A DNA stretch of 64,000 nt from Lachnospiraceae bacterium (GCA_029012365.1 JAQXLY010000044.1:1-64000); one strand, 5' to 3'. Counted from the stretch's first letter, positions 25,086 through 35,060 are shown. Made by a program: numbers and translations. Notes: generated from the sequence alone by a model not told the origin.

Positions 25086-26246
25086 ATGGCAGAGCTATTT
25101 GAATTTCTGACTCCGTGTCATTTCGGCACGGAGTCTGTGCTGAAGAAAGAGATTACAGACTTAGGATATGAGATAAAGACAGTGGAAGACGGAAAAGTAA
25201 GCTTTCTCGGAGATGAGGCAGCCGTCAGCCGTGCCAATATTTTTTTGCGGACCACCGAACGCGTACTGCTTGTTGTAGGGCGCTTTAGCGCGACGACGTT
25301 TGAGGAGCTGTTTGAGAAGACAAAGGCCTTGCCGTGGGAGCGGTATATTCCGGAAAACGGCAGGTTCTGGGTAACGAAGGCAAATTCCGTAAAGAGTAAG
25401 CTGTTCAGCCCGTCGGATATTCAGCGAATTATGAAAAAAGCAATGGTAGAGCGTATGAAGCAAAGCTACAGGAAGGAATGGTTTCCGGAAGACGGTGCAT
25501 CGTTTCCGGTTCGTGTGTCTATTATGAAGGATGAGGTAACGGTCGGACTGGATACATCGGGCGAATCTCTTCATAAGAGAGGATACCGTAAGCTCAGCTC
25601 CAAGGCACCGATTACTGAGACGCTGGCAGCGGCGTTGATTTTACTGACACCGTGGAGAGAGGACCGGATTCTGGTGGATCCGTTCTGCGGCAGCGGAACG
25701 ATTCCGATTGAGGCAGCGATGATTGGGGCAGGTATCGCACCGGGGATGAACAGGGAGTTCCTTTCGGAGAATTGGACACACCTTGTTCCGAAGAAGCTTT
25801 GGTATGATGCGGTTAATGAAGCGGAGGACATGGTAAAGCGTGATGTGACAATGCAGATTCAGGGCTATGATATTGACGGGGATATGATAAAGGCGGCAAG
25901 ACAGAATGCAGAGGATGCGGGGGTTTCGGAGTACATTCATTTTCAGCAGCGCCCGGTCAGTCAGTTAAGCCATGCGAAGAAATACGGATTTATCATTACG
26001 AATCCGCCTTACGGAGAGCGTTTGGAGGAAAAGAAGACACTTCCGGCGCTTTACAGGGAGTTCGGAGAAGCGTTTGCAAGGCTTGACAGCTGGTCCTGCT
26101 ATATGATTACCTCTTACGAGGAAGTGCAGAAGTATTTCGGAAGACAGGCGGACAAGAATCGTAAGATTTATAACGGGATGTTAAAGACATATTTCTACCA
26201 GTTTATGGGACCGAGACCGCCGAAACGAAAGCCGGAGGAAAAATAA
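25086..26246 (+). CDS. RlmL/YpsC-type rRNA guanine-N2 methyltransferase
   Basis: A 386-residue SAM-dependent RNA methyltransferase. The N-terminal ~150 residues contain a THUMP RNA-binding domain with an N-terminal ferredoxin-like part (LTPCHFGTESVLKKEI). The Rossmann methyltransferase domain has DPFCGSGTIPIEAA for SAM binding and the catalytic NPPYGERL, typical of N2-guanine methylation. By family, the target is 23S rRNA (m2G2445-type) and the enzyme acts in ribosome assembly. It is followed by a MATE gene after six bases, so they are cotranscribed. Confidence 0.9.
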   Translation: MAELFEFLTPCHFGTESVLKKEITDLGYEIKTVEDGKVSFLGDEAAVSRANIFLRTTERVLLVVGRFSATTFEELFEKTKALPWERYIPENGRFWVTKANSVKSKLFSPSDIQRIMKKAMVERMKQSYRKEWFPEDGASFPVRVSIMKDEVTVGLDTSGESLHKRGYRKLSSKAPITETLAAALILLTPWREDRILVDPFCGSGTIPIEAAMIGAGIAPGMNREFLSENWTHLVPKKLWYDAVNEAEDMVKRDVTMQIQGYDIDGDMIKAARQNAEDAGVSEYIHFQQRPVSQLSHAKKYGFIITNPPYGERLEEKKTLPALYREFGEAFARLDSWSCYMITSYEEVQKYFGRQADKNRKIYNGMLKTYFYQFMGPRPPKRKPEEK

Positions 26247-26252
26247 TTTCTT

Positions 26253-27647
26253 ATGAGCAGCAATGGAAAGCGTAAGCTGAATTTTGAGATGGCAGGTATC
26301 ATTCTGGCACTGGCATGGCCGACTATGCTGGAACAGCTGATGCAGACTGCCGTGCAGTATATCGATACTGCCATGGTAGGAAGTCTGGGAACTCAGGCGA
26401 CCGCTGCGGTAGGTGCTACGACGACAGTAAACTGGCTTGTGGGAAGTACAATTTCGGCGGTAGGTGTGGGATTTCTGTCGTTTATTGCAAGAGCATTGGG
26501 AGCGGAAGATAAGGCAGCGGCAAAGCGTGCATCGTCACAGGCGGTATTGGCGGTGTTTGTGGTGGGCATTTTTGTTACACTGGTAACGGTAGGACTTTCG
26601 GGAAAGATTCCGGTATGGATGCAGGTGGACGAAGGTATTAGGGAGCTGGCAGGAGATTATTTTCTGATTTTATATCTGCCAATGCTTCCCCGAACTGCCA
26701 GTACCATTTTCAGTACGGTGCTGCGGGCTGCGGGGGATACGAAATCTCCGATGAAAATCGGTGTAGCTGTTAATTTAATTAATGTAATATTAAATTTTCT
26801 GATGATTTACCCGACAAGGCAGCTTCGGCTGTTTTCCTACGAGTTTGTCATGTGGGGAGCGGATATGGGCGTGCTTGGAGCTGCATTTGCCAGTGCCATT
26901 GCTTTTACTGTGGGAGGAATTCTGATTACGTTTGTGCTCTTCCGTCACCCGCTCGTTTCCCCAAAGGGACAGTCTCTCCGGCCGGACATGAGGATAATTA
27001 AGCCGTGTCTGCGGGTAGCAATGCCTAATATGCTGCAGAGGTTTGGAACCTCTCTCGGATATGTGGTCTTTGCATCCATGATTAATGCGCTCGGAGAGGT
27101 ATCAACAGCGGCACATACCATTGCCAATACGGTTGAGTCCGCCTTTTATATTCCGGGTTACGGGATGCAGACAGCAGCGGCAACGCTTGCCGGAAACGCC
27201 TACGGCGCGGGGGACGAGAAGAAGCTGAAGGAATTGGCGCGGATGTTTCTTCCGATTGAAATCCTTCTGATGCTTTGTTCCGGAGCGGCGTTATTTGTGT
27301 CCGCACCGGGTCTGGTAGGATTGTTTTCAAAAAACGAGGAGGTCATTATGCTGGGCACCACGGTGCTTCGTATGGTGGCTGTATCGGAGCCGTTTTACGG
27401 ATTCTCCATTATTATGGAGGGCATGATGCAGGGAGTAGGCAAGACCAGACGGCCTTTCGTGTATCATATCGTCGGCATGTGGCTGGTACGCATCGTAGGA
27501 ACCTTTATCTGCACAGGTTTCTTCAACCTGGGTCTGGTGGCAGCATGGGCATGTATGATTGCTCATAATCTGTTTCTGTTTGTACTGTTTATGATTTGTT
27601 ATGTGAAGGGACGGTGGAATCCGTTTCAAAAGCTTACGGAGGTGTAA
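26253..27647 (+). CDS. MATE family efflux transporter
   Basis: A 464-residue transporter with twelve predicted helices arranged in two homologous halves. The N-terminal half has WPTMLEQLMQTAVQYIDTAMVGSLG, the conserved MATE helix 1-2 region. It expels cationic drugs or metabolites using Na+ or H+; specificity cannot be told from sequence. The start codon lies six bases after the methyltransferase stop, with GGAGG inside that gene's end. The stop is two bases before the nucleoside hydrolase start, giving a tight three-gene operon. Confidence 0.9.
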   Translation: MSSNGKRKLNFEMAGIILALAWPTMLEQLMQTAVQYIDTAMVGSLGTQATAAVGATTTVNWLVGSTISAVGVGFLSFIARALGAEDKAAAKRASSQAVLAVFVVGIFVTLVTVGLSGKIPVWMQVDEGIRELAGDYFLILYLPMLPRTASTIFSTVLRAAGDTKSPMKIGVAVNLINVILNFLMIYPTRQLRLFSYEFVMWGADMGVLGAAFASAIAFTVGGILITFVLFRHPLVSPKGQSLRPDMRIIKPCLRVAMPNMLQRFGTSLGYVVFASMINALGEVSTAAHTIANTVESAFYIPGYGMQTAAATLAGNAYGAGDEKKLKELARMFLPIEILLMLCSGAALFVSAPGLVGLFSKNEEVIMLGTTVLRMVAVSEPFYGFSIIMEGMMQGVGKTRRPFVYHIVGMWLVRIVGTFICTGFFNLGLVAAWACMIAHNLFLFVLFMICYVKGRWNPFQKLTEV

Positions 27648-27649
27648 AG

Positions 27650-28534
27650 ATGGAATTATTATATCAGGTACCGGAGGAAAAACGTATCCGTGTGATTGTG
27701 GATACCGATGCGGCTTGTGAGGCAGACGACCCGTTTGCCATTGCGCATGCGCTGATGACAAAGAAGTTTGACGTGAAAGCAATTACCGCAGAGCATTTTG
27801 TGACAGAGGGTTCTAACGAAAAGAGTCTTCGTGAGGTGAAGACGATACTTAAATTAATGAAGCTTAATGTACCGGCACTTCTCGGAAATAGGGGGTCTCT
27901 GTCCGTGGACAGTTCCCTTTCGGAAGCCGGAGAATTTATTGTAAAGGAAGCAATGAAGGAGGATGCCCGTCCGTTATTTGTTCTCTGTCTCGGAGCGATT
28001 ACCAATGTGGCGGCGGCACTTCTTACAAATCCGAAAATCGCAAAGAAAATGACAATTATCTGGATTGGGGGACATAACTTAGATTTAACGGAGATACCGT
28101 TTCGGGAATTTAATTCCGGAAACGATATTGAGGCGGCGAATATTGTGATGAGAAGCGACGCGGAGGTCTGGCTGGTGCCGTCCGATGTATACACAAGCAT
28201 GCACATCAGTCTGGCAGAGATACAGGACAGAATCGCAGGAAGCGGAGCCATCGGGAAGCATTTGTTTGAACAAATGGTAGGGTATAACAATTCGCCGTAT
28301 GCAGGCTGGACAAAGGGAGAGAGCTGGAGCCTCGGTGACTCCCCGGCGGTAGGAATCGCCATGAATCCGGATTGCGGAACCTATGTATACCGGGAGGCAC
28401 CGATATTTAACGAGGACACCTCCGTGCGGTTTGACGGAAAAGGAAGGAAAATCAGAGTCTATACTTCGGTGGATTCCAGATTTATTCTGGAGGATTTGAT
28501 TGCGAAGCTACGGATTTTGTATGGAGCTGAATAA
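27650..28534 (+). CDS. Inosine/uridine-preferring nucleoside hydrolase family protein
   Basis: A 294-residue nucleoside hydrolase that should cleave N-glycosidic bonds of ribonucleosides. The calcium-binding N-terminal motif, normally DTDxGxDD, reads DTDAACEADDPFAI, a two-residue-longer variant. The second metal motif region FNSGNDIEAAN and the LCLGAITNVAAAL segment are conserved. I chose ATG 27650 (MELLYQV) because GGAGGTGTA lies upstream; a longer reading from 27596 overlaps the MATE gene. A short hairpin follows the stop. Confidence 0.82.
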   Translation: MELLYQVPEEKRIRVIVDTDAACEADDPFAIAHALMTKKFDVKAITAEHFVTEGSNEKSLREVKTILKLMKLNVPALLGNRGSLSVDSSLSEAGEFIVKEAMKEDARPLFVLCLGAITNVAAALLTNPKIAKKMTIIWIGGHNLDLTEIPFREFNSGNDIEAANIVMRSDAEVWLVPSDVYTSMHISLAEIQDRIAGSGAIGKHLFEQMVGYNNSPYAGWTKGESWSLGDSPAVGIAMNPDCGTYVYREAPIFNEDTSVRFDGKGRKIRVYTSVDSRFILEDLIAKLRILYGAE

Positions 28535-28546
28535 GAACGCTTTTGG

Positions 28547-28575
28547 GGACTCTCGGAAAGTGAGAGTCCTCTCTT
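28547..28575 (+). terminator. Hairpin after the nucleoside hydrolase gene
   Basis: GGACTCTC (28547-28554) and GAGAGTCC (28562-28569) form a perfect 8-bp stem. The T tract is weak (CTCTTAAATT), so termination may be partial. Confidence 0.55.
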
Positions 28576-28701
28576 AAATTGTGATATGGATTTTTTGAAA
28601 GTATCCTGTATGCTTAAGTCAAGAAGTCTTCTTAGAGCATTAATGATAAGCAAACTTGATGACGCGCGTAGAGTTTTGCGGATGAATAAAGGAGGATTTG
28701 T

Positions 28702-29184
28702 ATGAACGAAATATTTTCAAAGAATCTCAGAAAGTTAAGACAGGAGAAGCAGCTGACTCAGGAGCAGGAGGCAGAAAAATTAGGGGTAAGTGCCCAGTCT
28801 GTTTCCCGATGGGAGACCGGAGCGACGTTTCCTGATATTATGCTACTGCCGGAGATTGCAAGGCTGTACTGCGTGCTGGTGGATGATTTGTTTAAGGAAA
28901 GTCTGCAAGGATATGACAAGCTGTCAGACCGACTGGTGGCAGTGTATGAGGATACATATAGGAATGATGATTTCATGGCAGCGGCCAAAGAGTACGAACG
29001 GATGGTAAAGGAAGGTAGCATGGAGGCGACGGACTATCGTGGATATGGTTGGCTGCATATGAGAATGTTCCAGATCTGCAAAAGAAAAACATTAGAGTAT
29101 TTTGGTAAGGCGTTGGAGTTAAGTAAGGATACGGATAAGAAATTCTATTATACTGCGAAGACCGGCATGGATGAGGCTGGTTAA
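28702..29184 (+). CDS. XRE-family transcriptional regulator, frameshifted C-terminus
   Basis: A 160-residue protein with an N-terminal helix-turn-helix (NLRKLRQEKQLTQEQEAEKLGVSAQSVSRWETGATFPD), common in Lachnospiraceae regulators, and a helical tail resembling TPR-like repeats. The frame stops at 29184. A second frame from 29171 to 29272 continues plausibly with MRLVNKLVEWNDDISTGYLK and ends VKMGKE. The last residues TGMDEAG therefore probably arise from a frameshift or small deletion. GGAGG precedes the start. DNA binding may survive, but the gene looks like it is decaying. Confidence 0.75.
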   Translation: MNEIFSKNLRKLRQEKQLTQEQEAEKLGVSAQSVSRWETGATFPDIMLLPEIARLYCVLVDDLFKESLQGYDKLSDRLVAVYEDTYRNDDFMAAAKEYERMVKEGSMEATDYRGYGWLHMRMFQICKRKTLEYFGKALELSKDTDKKFYYTAKTGMDEAG

Positions 29185-29342
29185 TAAATTGGTTGAGTGG
29201 AATGATGATATCTCCACAGGTTATCTGAAGAGAAAAGCGGAGGAGTGTAAAGTGAAGATGGGGAAGGAATAAGAATAAAGGGAAGTCGCATCTATGGGAA
29301 AGGCTGTAGATGCGGCTGTCGAATTTTGTGATATAGACAGAA

Positions 29343-29393
29343 AAACTCCCTCATTTTTTTGCAAAAACGCTTGTAAACTCCCTCATTTTTTTG
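29343..29393. repeat. Tandem 19-bp repeat in the promoter of the ATPase gene
   Basis: AAACTCCCTCATTTTTTTG occurs at 29343-29361 and 29375-29393, identical, starts 32 bases apart (three helical turns). The second copy fills the spacer of the predicted promoter, so the pair could be an operator. Confidence 0.75.
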
Positions 29394-29400
29394 ATATACT
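29371..29400 (+). promoter_or_regulatory. Promoter of the first DUF4143 ATPase gene
   Basis: TTGTAA (29371-29376) and TATACT (29395-29400) with 18-base spacing, overlapping the second 19-bp repeat. The rest of 29273-29342 has nothing recognisable. Confidence 0.6.
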
Positions 29401-29423
29401 ATAAATGAGAGAGGAGAATGCAT

Positions 29424-30782
29424 ATGGATGAACTATATTTAAAACGAAAAATAGATCGTTATCTTATAGAGTGGAAGGAGTCGGAAAACCACAATCCGTT
29501 GATTGTGAAGGGACCGCGACAAGTAGGAAAGACGGAATCCATACGGCGTTTTGCGGAAGCAACGTATCAGAATATCATATATATCAACTTTGTAGAGGAA
29601 CCAAAGTATAAAAAAATAGCGGAAGACGGTTACAAGGCAGAGAGTATTATCCGCAATATTTCCCGTATTGATCCGGCTAAGAAGTTTGAAGCCGGATGTA
29701 CTCTCATCTTTTTTGATGAGTTGCAGGAGTATCCGGAAATTGCCACTGCCCTTAAATTTTTCAAGATAGACGGGCGATTTGATGTGATTTGCAGCGGTTC
29801 TTTGCTTGGAATTCATTATAAAAGAATCGAGAGTAACAGCGTAGGCTACAAAACAGATTATGATATGTTTTCTATGGATTTTGAGGAGTTTTTATGGGCG
29901 AAGGGATATGGGGATGCTGTAATTGAAGAGATGTTAGAGCATATGAAAGAGCAAACCCCATTTAATGAAACGGAACTGTCAACCTATAGTAATCTATTTC
30001 TGGATTACTGTATTTTGGGAGGGATGCCGGCGGTAGTACGGAAATATATCAAGAGAGGTACGTTTGAGGGTACATTGGTACTTCAAAGACAATTACTGGA
30101 GGATTACAGGGAAGACATTCGAAAGTACGTAGATGGGGTTGATCAGACAAGAATTCTTAATGTGTTTGAAAAGATTCCGCTACAATTAGCTAAGGACAAT
30201 AAAAAGTTTCAAATATCTAAGGTCGCAAGCGGGGCACGCTTTAAGGATTACCGCGGATGCATTGAATGGTTGAGAGATGCAGGTGTTGTAAATATTTGCT
30301 ATTGCCTGAACGCACCGGAGCTGCCCTTAAAGGGAAACTATGATGATGCGAAATATAAGTTGTATTTTTTTGATACAGGCTTGTTTGTGGCTATGTTAGA
30401 TGAAGAAGCGCAGGAAGACTTGCGCGCTAATAAGAATCTTGGTGTTTATAAGGGAGCATTATATGAAAACATTGTCGGAGAAGCACTGACAAAGACGGGA
30501 TACGGATTGTATTATTATAAGAAAGAGGACTCCACATTAGAGGAGGATTTCTTCGTGCGAACACAGGAGAGTCTGGTTCCGGTGGAGGTAAAGGCGACCA
30601 GAGGGACGGCAAAGTCGTTACGGACACTGATTCAAAGCAAAGCGTATCCGGATATTTCCTGGGGGATTAAATTTTCGGCAGGAAATATCGGATATAGTGA
30701 TAATATTTATACGTTTCCTTATTTTTGTGCGTTTTTGTTAAAGAGATACTTAAAGAAAGAGGAAAATCGGTCTGACCGATAA
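29424..30782 (+). CDS. AAA_14/DUF4143 ATP-binding protein (first copy)
   Basis: A 452-residue protein. Walker A is GPRQVGKT and Walker B LIFFDELQE, followed by the sensor-like CSGSLLG. The C-terminal DUF4143 domain contains FDTGLF and the sequence EEDFFVR...VPVEVKA, which looks like a PD-(D/E)xK nuclease-type acidic/lysine set. This ATPase family is widespread in anaerobes, often in many copies, and its role is unknown. ATG 29424 is favoured over 29418 because GAGGAG lies 7 bases upstream. It sits alone behind a repeat-containing promoter. Related proteins occur at 47950 and 49844. Confidence 0.85.
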   Translation: MDELYLKRKIDRYLIEWKESENHNPLIVKGPRQVGKTESIRRFAEATYQNIIYINFVEEPKYKKIAEDGYKAESIIRNISRIDPAKKFEAGCTLIFFDELQEYPEIATALKFFKIDGRFDVICSGSLLGIHYKRIESNSVGYKTDYDMFSMDFEEFLWAKGYGDAVIEEMLEHMKEQTPFNETELSTYSNLFLDYCILGGMPAVVRKYIKRGTFEGTLVLQRQLLEDYREDIRKYVDGVDQTRILNVFEKIPLQLAKDNKKFQISKVASGARFKDYRGCIEWLRDAGVVNICYCLNAPELPLKGNYDDAKYKLYFFDTGLFVAMLDEEAQEDLRANKNLGVYKGALYENIVGEALTKTGYGLYYYKKEDSTLEEDFFVRTQESLVPVEVKATRGTAKSLRTLIQSKAYPDISWGIKFSAGNIGYSDNIYTFPYFCAFLLKRYLKKEENRSDR

Positions 30783-30908
30783 GGACAGGAATAGAATATA
30801 GGAATGCGGGGCTGCCACACCTACGTTTTTAAGTTGTATACTTTCTTTATAAGATGATACAGTATAGTGTAAGCCGGTGGCAGAGCAAGTAAAAGAAAGG
30901 AGAGCCGT

Positions 30909-31202
30909 ATGGATTTTTTGATTGAGCTTGTTTTTGAAATTATTTTCGAGGGCGTGGCAGACGGTGTGTTAGAGGGAGCTCTGGATGGTGTGAACTCCAA
31001 AAAGGTGCCGCTTTCGTTAAGGATTTTGCTTGCGGTTGTTCTTTTGGCAGTTTTTGCTGCAGTGGCAGCATTGTTTATCCGGATTGCCGTTAAAATCGGA
31101 AATCCGATAGTCTGGGTGCTGGTTATGCTGATTCTTGCAGTGCTCGGATTTGGGCTTTGCTGGAAACTCGGTAAGGCATTTCATAAGAGAAATTCCCGGT
31201 AA
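30909..31202 (+). CDS. Small membrane protein of unknown function
   Basis: A 97-residue protein. An acidic amphipathic N-terminus (MDFLIELVFEIIFEGVADGVLEGALDG) is followed by two transmembrane helices (~35-57 and ~63-85) and a basic tail (KAFHKRNSR). GGAGAG lies before the ATG. I do not recognise a named family. It is convergent with the AraC gene, with a hairpin between them. 30783-30908 holds only its leader. Confidence 0.6.
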   Translation: MDFLIELVFEIIFEGVADGVLEGALDGVNSKKVPLSLRILLAVVLLAVFAAVAALFIRIAVKIGNPIVWVLVMLILAVLGFGLCWKLGKAFHKRNSR

Positions 31203-31231
31203 AATGCTGATGAATCAGCGCTTCACCGGGA
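31192..31231. terminator. Hairpin between convergent genes
   Basis: TTCCCGGT and ACCGGGAA form the outer stem and GCTGAT/ATCAGC the inner one. There is no clear T tract on the plus strand, so termination strength is uncertain. Confidence 0.5.
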
Positions 31232-31243
31232 AAGGTGCAGCCT

Positions 31244-32026
31244 TCATTCTGCCGGTAAGGCACTCCTTCGATACTCCGACGGCGTTTTGCCGGTCTGCTC
31301 CTTAAACTGGCGCATGAAATGGATTTCACTATGGTAGCCGCACATATCGGCTACCTGATATACCGGCAGTGTAGTAGAGGATAGCAGATAACAGGCGTAT
31401 TCCGTGCGGGCACGGATGAGGTCTGCGACGACACCGGTGCCGTACAGCTTCCGGTAGATGTGCTGGAAGGAGGAACGGCTCAGTCCGGCCTCCTTTGCCA
31501 ACTCGTCCGGAGAACGGTACAGGTAAGGCTCATTGTACATCTGGCTGCGGATGCGGTTGAACAGAAGAAAGTGCGGGTCACGGTGTCTGACGGCGTCGAA
31601 CTCTTCACTCAGATAATTAAAAAACAGGCGGAGGTAGAGGGTTAAGTTTTCCTGCATTAACGGGTGCGGTGAGTGAAATTCGTAGGTCATGGATTCTAAG
31701 AGCTTTGAAAGCTGCTCTATATTTTTAATAAACACCGGCGTATCAAAGGGAATGCCCAGCTCCTTTAAATGTGCCAAATCCCGTTCGTTAAGGAGAAGAT
31801 GAACCCAGTCATCGGTATAGCCGGTGCCCAAAGCACCGTAGTGCTGCGGCGTACCGTTCCGATAAAGGATGAAGTAAGGCTCGGTCGTGGTGCGTTCCTC
31901 TCCGGAAAGAGTAAGTCGGGAAGGAGTAAAAACAAGTAACAGCAGCCAGTCTCCGGAGCCTAAGGGGCGGTCAATATGGAAGGATGAATCGTGGGTGTGG
32001 TGGTAGCCCATTTTTTTTATGTTCAT
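31244..32026 (-). CDS. AraC family transcriptional regulator
   Basis: A 260-residue regulator. The N-terminal ~130 residues form a cupin-like sugar-sensing domain (HHTHDSSFHIDRPLGSGDWLLL). The C-terminal ~100 residues contain the two helix-turn-helix units of the AraC family (SPDELAKEAGLSRSSFQHIYRK and VADMCGYHSEIHFMRQFKEQ), ending TGKTPSEYRR. It is divergent from the GH51 arabinofuranosidase gene, so control of arabinoside use is the natural inference. The start ATG at 32026 has AAAGGA upstream on the minus strand. A TTGTGC-17-TATCAT promoter lies upstream of it. Confidence 0.88.
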   Translation of the reverse strand: MNIKKMGYHHTHDSSFHIDRPLGSGDWLLLLVFTPSRLTLSGEERTTTEPYFILYRNGTPQHYGALGTGYTDDWVHLLLNERDLAHLKELGIPFDTPVFIKNIEQLSKLLESMTYEFHSPHPLMQENLTLYLRLFFNYLSEEFDAVRHRDPHFLLFNRIRSQMYNEPYLYRSPDELAKEAGLSRSSFQHIYRKLYGTGVVADLIRARTEYACYLLSSTTLPVYQVADMCGYHSEIHFMRQFKEQTGKTPSEYRRSALPAE

Positions 32027-32080
32027 AGGGAATCCTTTCTACGGTGATACAATTTTTATGATACCATAAAACACATGATT

Positions 32081-32113
32081 GCACAATATGTTAGTTTTCT
32101 TGCAACATAGTGC
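32081..32113. promoter_or_regulatory. Inverted-repeat operator candidate between araC-type and GH51 genes
   Basis: GCAC-AA-TATGTT (32081-32092) mirrors AACATA-GTGC (32104-32113). It lies between the divergent promoters: the minus TTGTGC-17-TATCAT and the plus extended -10 TGATACAAT (32134-32142). This is a likely binding site for the AraC-type regulator. Confidence 0.5.
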
Positions 32114-32162
32114 ATGTACACGGGAGAAAAGAGTGATACAATAAAAATATGGAATATGCTGA

Positions 32163-33686
<1,524 letters not shown>

Positions 33687-33708
33687 TTCCTTTGCGAAGG
33701 ATGAAAAT

Positions 33709-33744
33709 AACAGGAGCCGGACTATTCAATGGCCGGCTCCTGTT
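33709..33744. terminator. Bidirectional terminator between GH51 and DUF2500 genes
   Basis: A perfect 12-bp stem AACAGGAGCCGG/CCGGCTCCTGTT around a 12-base loop, between two convergent genes. Confidence 0.85.
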
Positions 33745-33751
33745 ACATAGT

Positions 33752-34153
33752 TTATTTACGGACAAAGCCTAAATATCTGGTTCCCTGAAAAGATAAATCG
33801 CCGTAGTCTCCTTCTGCAAGCAGACCGTATTCTTCACCGCTTACATGGAACTCTATGCGGTCACCGCTCCTCACCTGAAAGGTAACAAAGTAGCTCGTAC
33901 TGGTATGACCGTCTGTATGCATCCCGGCGGAGTGGTCATGGTGTCCGCTGCTGTGGCTGATATCGGTACGTTTTGCAACTACCGTGGCATCCACATTAAG
34001 GCGCGGAGAGTGGTTATTTTTATTCCATTGACCGATACCCTTGATAAAGGCAACAATAAAGACAGTAAGAACAACGATAAACATAAGAATCACAAGAACC
34101 AGAATGATATTAGATGTCCGACCGAAAGACGGTTCAAAAAAAGAATTGTACAT
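33752..34153 (-). CDS. DUF2500 family membrane-anchored protein
   Basis: A 133-residue protein with one N-terminal transmembrane helix (~17-39), then a His-rich linker (HSSGHHDHSAGMHTDGH). A beta-rich domain follows with the DUF2500 signature YFVTFQVRSGDRIEFHVSGEEYGLLAEGD and the ending LSFQGTRYLGF. The function of DUF2500 is not known; the C-terminal domain should face outside. The His cluster could bind metal, which is inference. It is monocistronic and convergent with the arabinofuranosidase gene. Confidence 0.85.
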   Translation of the reverse strand: MYNSFFEPSFGRTSNIILVLVILMFIVVLTVFIVAFIKGIGQWNKNNHSPRLNVDATVVAKRTDISHSSGHHDHSAGMHTDGHTSTSYFVTFQVRSGDRIEFHVSGEEYGLLAEGDYGDLSFQGTRYLGFVRK

Positions 34154-34183
34154 GGTAATAAGTCCCCCTAAATTAAAGTATGT

Positions 34184-34412
34184 TTAAATTTTTTGTTCAT
34201 GAATTTCTTTTAAGTTATCAATGGCCATCTCAACATCAAGAGTATGGAAGCCGAGCCAACACTCAGACATCATCAAGGGCTGCAGCAGTCCTACTATTCA
34301 TAAAATTCTCTATAAACAGCGGGCAGTCATATTCATTTTTCAATGCCAGTTCAAATAGTCTGCCCTGTATATCACAAAGCTGACGTTTTTCAAGAGAGAG
34401 TTTCCATTTTAT
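34184..34412 (-). pseudogene. Degenerate small gene downstream of DUF3990 (frameshifted)
   Basis: The minus strand encodes a readable but broken protein. One frame gives WKLSLEKRQLCDIQGRLFEL and on to TAAALDDV, then a stop. After a +1 shift the reading continues ECWLGFHTLDVEMAIDNLKE and ends HEQKI. No start codon is in frame (ATA AAA TGG), so both start and middle are damaged. It belongs to the DUF3990 locus by position. No family is recognised with confidence. Confidence 0.55.
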
Positions 34413-34483
34413 TCACCTGCTTTCAATATTTCATCAAAGAAACGACCTTCACGTCGATATCTCCGGCATATTTCATTTGCCAT
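34409..34483 (-). CDS. Very short ORF overlapping the DUF3990 stop
   Basis: A 24-residue reading frame starts at an ATG inside the last codons of the DUF3990 gene (34483) and ends at 34409. It begins MANEICRRYRREGRFFDEIL, very basic and then acidic. Overlap of start and stop codons suggests translational coupling, and the peptide could be the remnant N-terminus of the partner gene whose remains follow. It is too short for firm support. Confidence 0.3.
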   Translation of the reverse strand: MANEICRRYRREGRFFDEILKAGE

Positions 34484-34988
34484 TGAAATGCCCTTTGAGC
34501 GGTTTGCTTCGCTTTTCTGTTAAGGCTACATATTGCTTACCGAGTTTCAATGCAGATAGGCTGTTAACAAGTGCGAGGTCAGTGATTTCTCCGTTAAAAA
34601 AACGATCAAGAACGATAAACATTCTATCATTTGCAATATAACCGATAATCATGTCATAGCCTTTACTCATATTTGCAAAACGATTATAGATTGTTGAATG
34701 CTTCACAGATTCCATTTTGCCACGATTAAATGCGACTAATAATGCCCAGTCTAATCCTACCTCTACATCAAGAATCTTAAGTCCTGACAGTTCAACGCTT
34801 AGTGTATATAGTTTGGCATTAGGATAATTGCAAATTAAAGTAAGCGGCTGAGCTCTGTCAGTTCCCATGTAAAAGCCTTTACCAAAATCGCAGTGCTCCC
34901 GGCTTGCAGGCGCAATAGCACCATGAAGTCCAAACTTAGAGCTATGATAAAGGGTTACTGTATCATTTATAATCATAGAGTCTTTCAT
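34473..34988 (-). CDS. DUF3990 protein (ADP-ribosyltransferase-like fold)
   Basis: A 171-residue cytosolic protein of the DUF3990 family. Characteristic features are the opening TVTLYHSSKFG, then FGKGFYMGTDRAQPLTL, and the C-terminal half with YDMIIGYIANDRMF. The H-x-S, G-x-G-F-Y and late acidic pattern resemble ADP-ribosyltransferase folds, and DUF3990 genes usually sit with one or two very small genes in accessory loci. A toxin-like or modifying role is inference. The gene has a promoter on the minus strand (35060-35032). Its small downstream partners are degraded here. Confidence 0.75.
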   Translation of the reverse strand: MKDSMIINDTVTLYHSSKFGLHGAIAPASREHCDFGKGFYMGTDRAQPLTLICNYPNAKLYTLSVELSGLKILDVEVGLDWALLVAFNRGKMESVKHSTIYNRFANMSKGYDMIIGYIANDRMFIVLDRFFNGEITDLALVNSLSALKLGKQYVALTEKRSKPLKGHFNGK

Positions 34989-35031
34989 AATGATGAACTC
35001 CCTGATAGAAAGATAGCATCCGAGCTATTTC

Positions 35032-35060
35032 ATTATACCATGAACCCTGCCGGAATACAA
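35032..35060 (-). promoter_or_regulatory. Promoter of the DUF3990 gene
   Basis: Minus strand TTGTAT (35060-35055) and extended -10 TGGTATAAT (hexamer 35037-35032), 17-base spacing. Confidence 0.7.
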
